This document shows, piece by piece, positions 5,750 through 5,867 of a DNA stretch of 5,867 nt. A model generated the notes under the pieces. That model had not been told where the DNA came from. It saw only the letters and a list, made by a program, of their open reading frames with translations, and made no database searches. The stretch covers positions 1 through 5,867 of the forward strand of contig CAAGEB010000079.1 of assembly GCA_900768705.1 (NCBI GenBank), given 5' to 3'. Source of the stretch: Oscillospiraceae bacterium. GTDB lineage: Bacteria > Bacillota > Clostridia > Oscillospirales > Ruminococcaceae. The position numbers were made by a program, and so were the translations under genes. How positions within the stretch are numbered: position 1 is the stretch's first letter; the number at the start of each line of letters is the position of its first letter.

Positions 5750-5867
5750 ATGGGCATCTCTAAAAACCGGTTTGAACAGAGAAAATCGGCAGGGTGCGTC
5801 GGCTGCAAGGAAAGCCGACGAAGCAAGGCTGTATGCCTTACGAGGAGGCGTAACACGATGTTGCGAA
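5750..5867 (+). CDS. Open frame entering a dispersed repeat (partial; possibly the remnant of a disrupted gene)
   Basis: A good promoter, AAAGGAG (5736-5742) with a 7-base gap and an ATG lead into a frame that stays open for 39 codons to the window end, starting MGISKNRFEQRKSAGC. I recognise no family, and the composition is basic and cysteine-dotted, as for a translated repeat. From the third base of the ATG the DNA is identical for 49 bp to the MITE-like element at 2346, so codons 2 to 17 are repeat sequence. The simplest reading is that an element inserted at the start codon and displaced the native gene. Alternatively, the element itself carries a short expressed frame. Whether any authentic protein is made is doubtful. 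Confidence 0.3.
   Translation, partial: MGISKNRFEQRKSAGCVGCKESRRSKAVCLTRRRNTMLR
5752..5867 (+). mobile_element. Second copy of the MITE-like left end with hairpin-rich interior (partial, runs off the window)
   Basis: Bases 5752-5800 are identical to 2346-2394. Where the 87-bp copy turns back into its right arm, this copy continues into new sequence made of small hairpins: 5797-5804/5813-5820 (8 bp), 5825-5829/5835-5839 (5 bp), 5838-5842/5849-5853 (5 bp) and 5849-5855/5859-5865 (7 bp with one G-T pair, loop CGA). The last includes AACACGATGTTGC, shared with 90-102. It appears to be a longer relative carrying a hairpin array as cargo; the right terminus and any target duplication lie outside the window. 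Confidence 0.65.

Overview
The window looks like chromosomal DNA of an endospore-forming, low-to-mid GC Clostridia member, most likely in the Oscillospiraceae/Ruminococcus neighbourhood. The basis is a dipicolinate synthase pair (spore core), Gram-positive style AAAGGAGG ribosome sites, consensus sigma-A promoters and the protein sequences themselves. The taxonomic placement is inference; there is no rRNA or other marker gene here.

Layout. Bases 1-300 hold no convincing gene but a dense run of perfect or near-perfect hairpins with differing stems. A bidirectional-looking rho-independent terminator (395-434) closes a minus-strand operon: inorganic pyrophosphatase (ppa, 1639-2220), Maf nucleotide pyrophosphatase (1056-1607, GTG start) and a rhomboid-family membrane protease (463-1059). 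The operon is read from a near-consensus promoter at 2265-2293. Maf releases pyrophosphate from NTPs and Ppa hydrolyses it, so the first two genes make biochemical sense together; rhomboid is coupled to maf by an ATGA overlap.

Between the ppa promoter and the next genes sits an 87-bp MITE-like palindrome (2346-2432) with 17-bp imperfect terminal inverted repeats and a CACGA direct repeat on both sides. Then come dpaA and dpaB (plus strand, 2528-3968), the two subunits of dipicolinate synthase, preceded by a sequence that fits a mother-cell sigma-K promoter. A shared terminator hairpin (4002-4035) separates them from a convergent AlbA_2/Schlafen-type DNA-binding ATPase-like regulator (4039-5469, minus strand).

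The regulator has a perfect TTGACA-17-TATAAT promoter. Upstream of it are about six direct repeats of ATCGTTATAAAAT at roughly 20-bp phasing, and an inverted copy lies inside the promoter spacer, which suggests an operator array for autoregulation. A divergent promoter, ribosome site and ATG follow (5669-5752). From the G of that ATG the sequence becomes a second copy of the left 49 bp of the MITE-like palindrome, whose interior is replaced by another run of hairpins reaching the window end. That run shares AACACGATGTTGC with the hairpin array at the window start. The most novel-looking content is therefore the dispersed hairpin-array element family and the iteron array; the protein-coding genes belong to known families.
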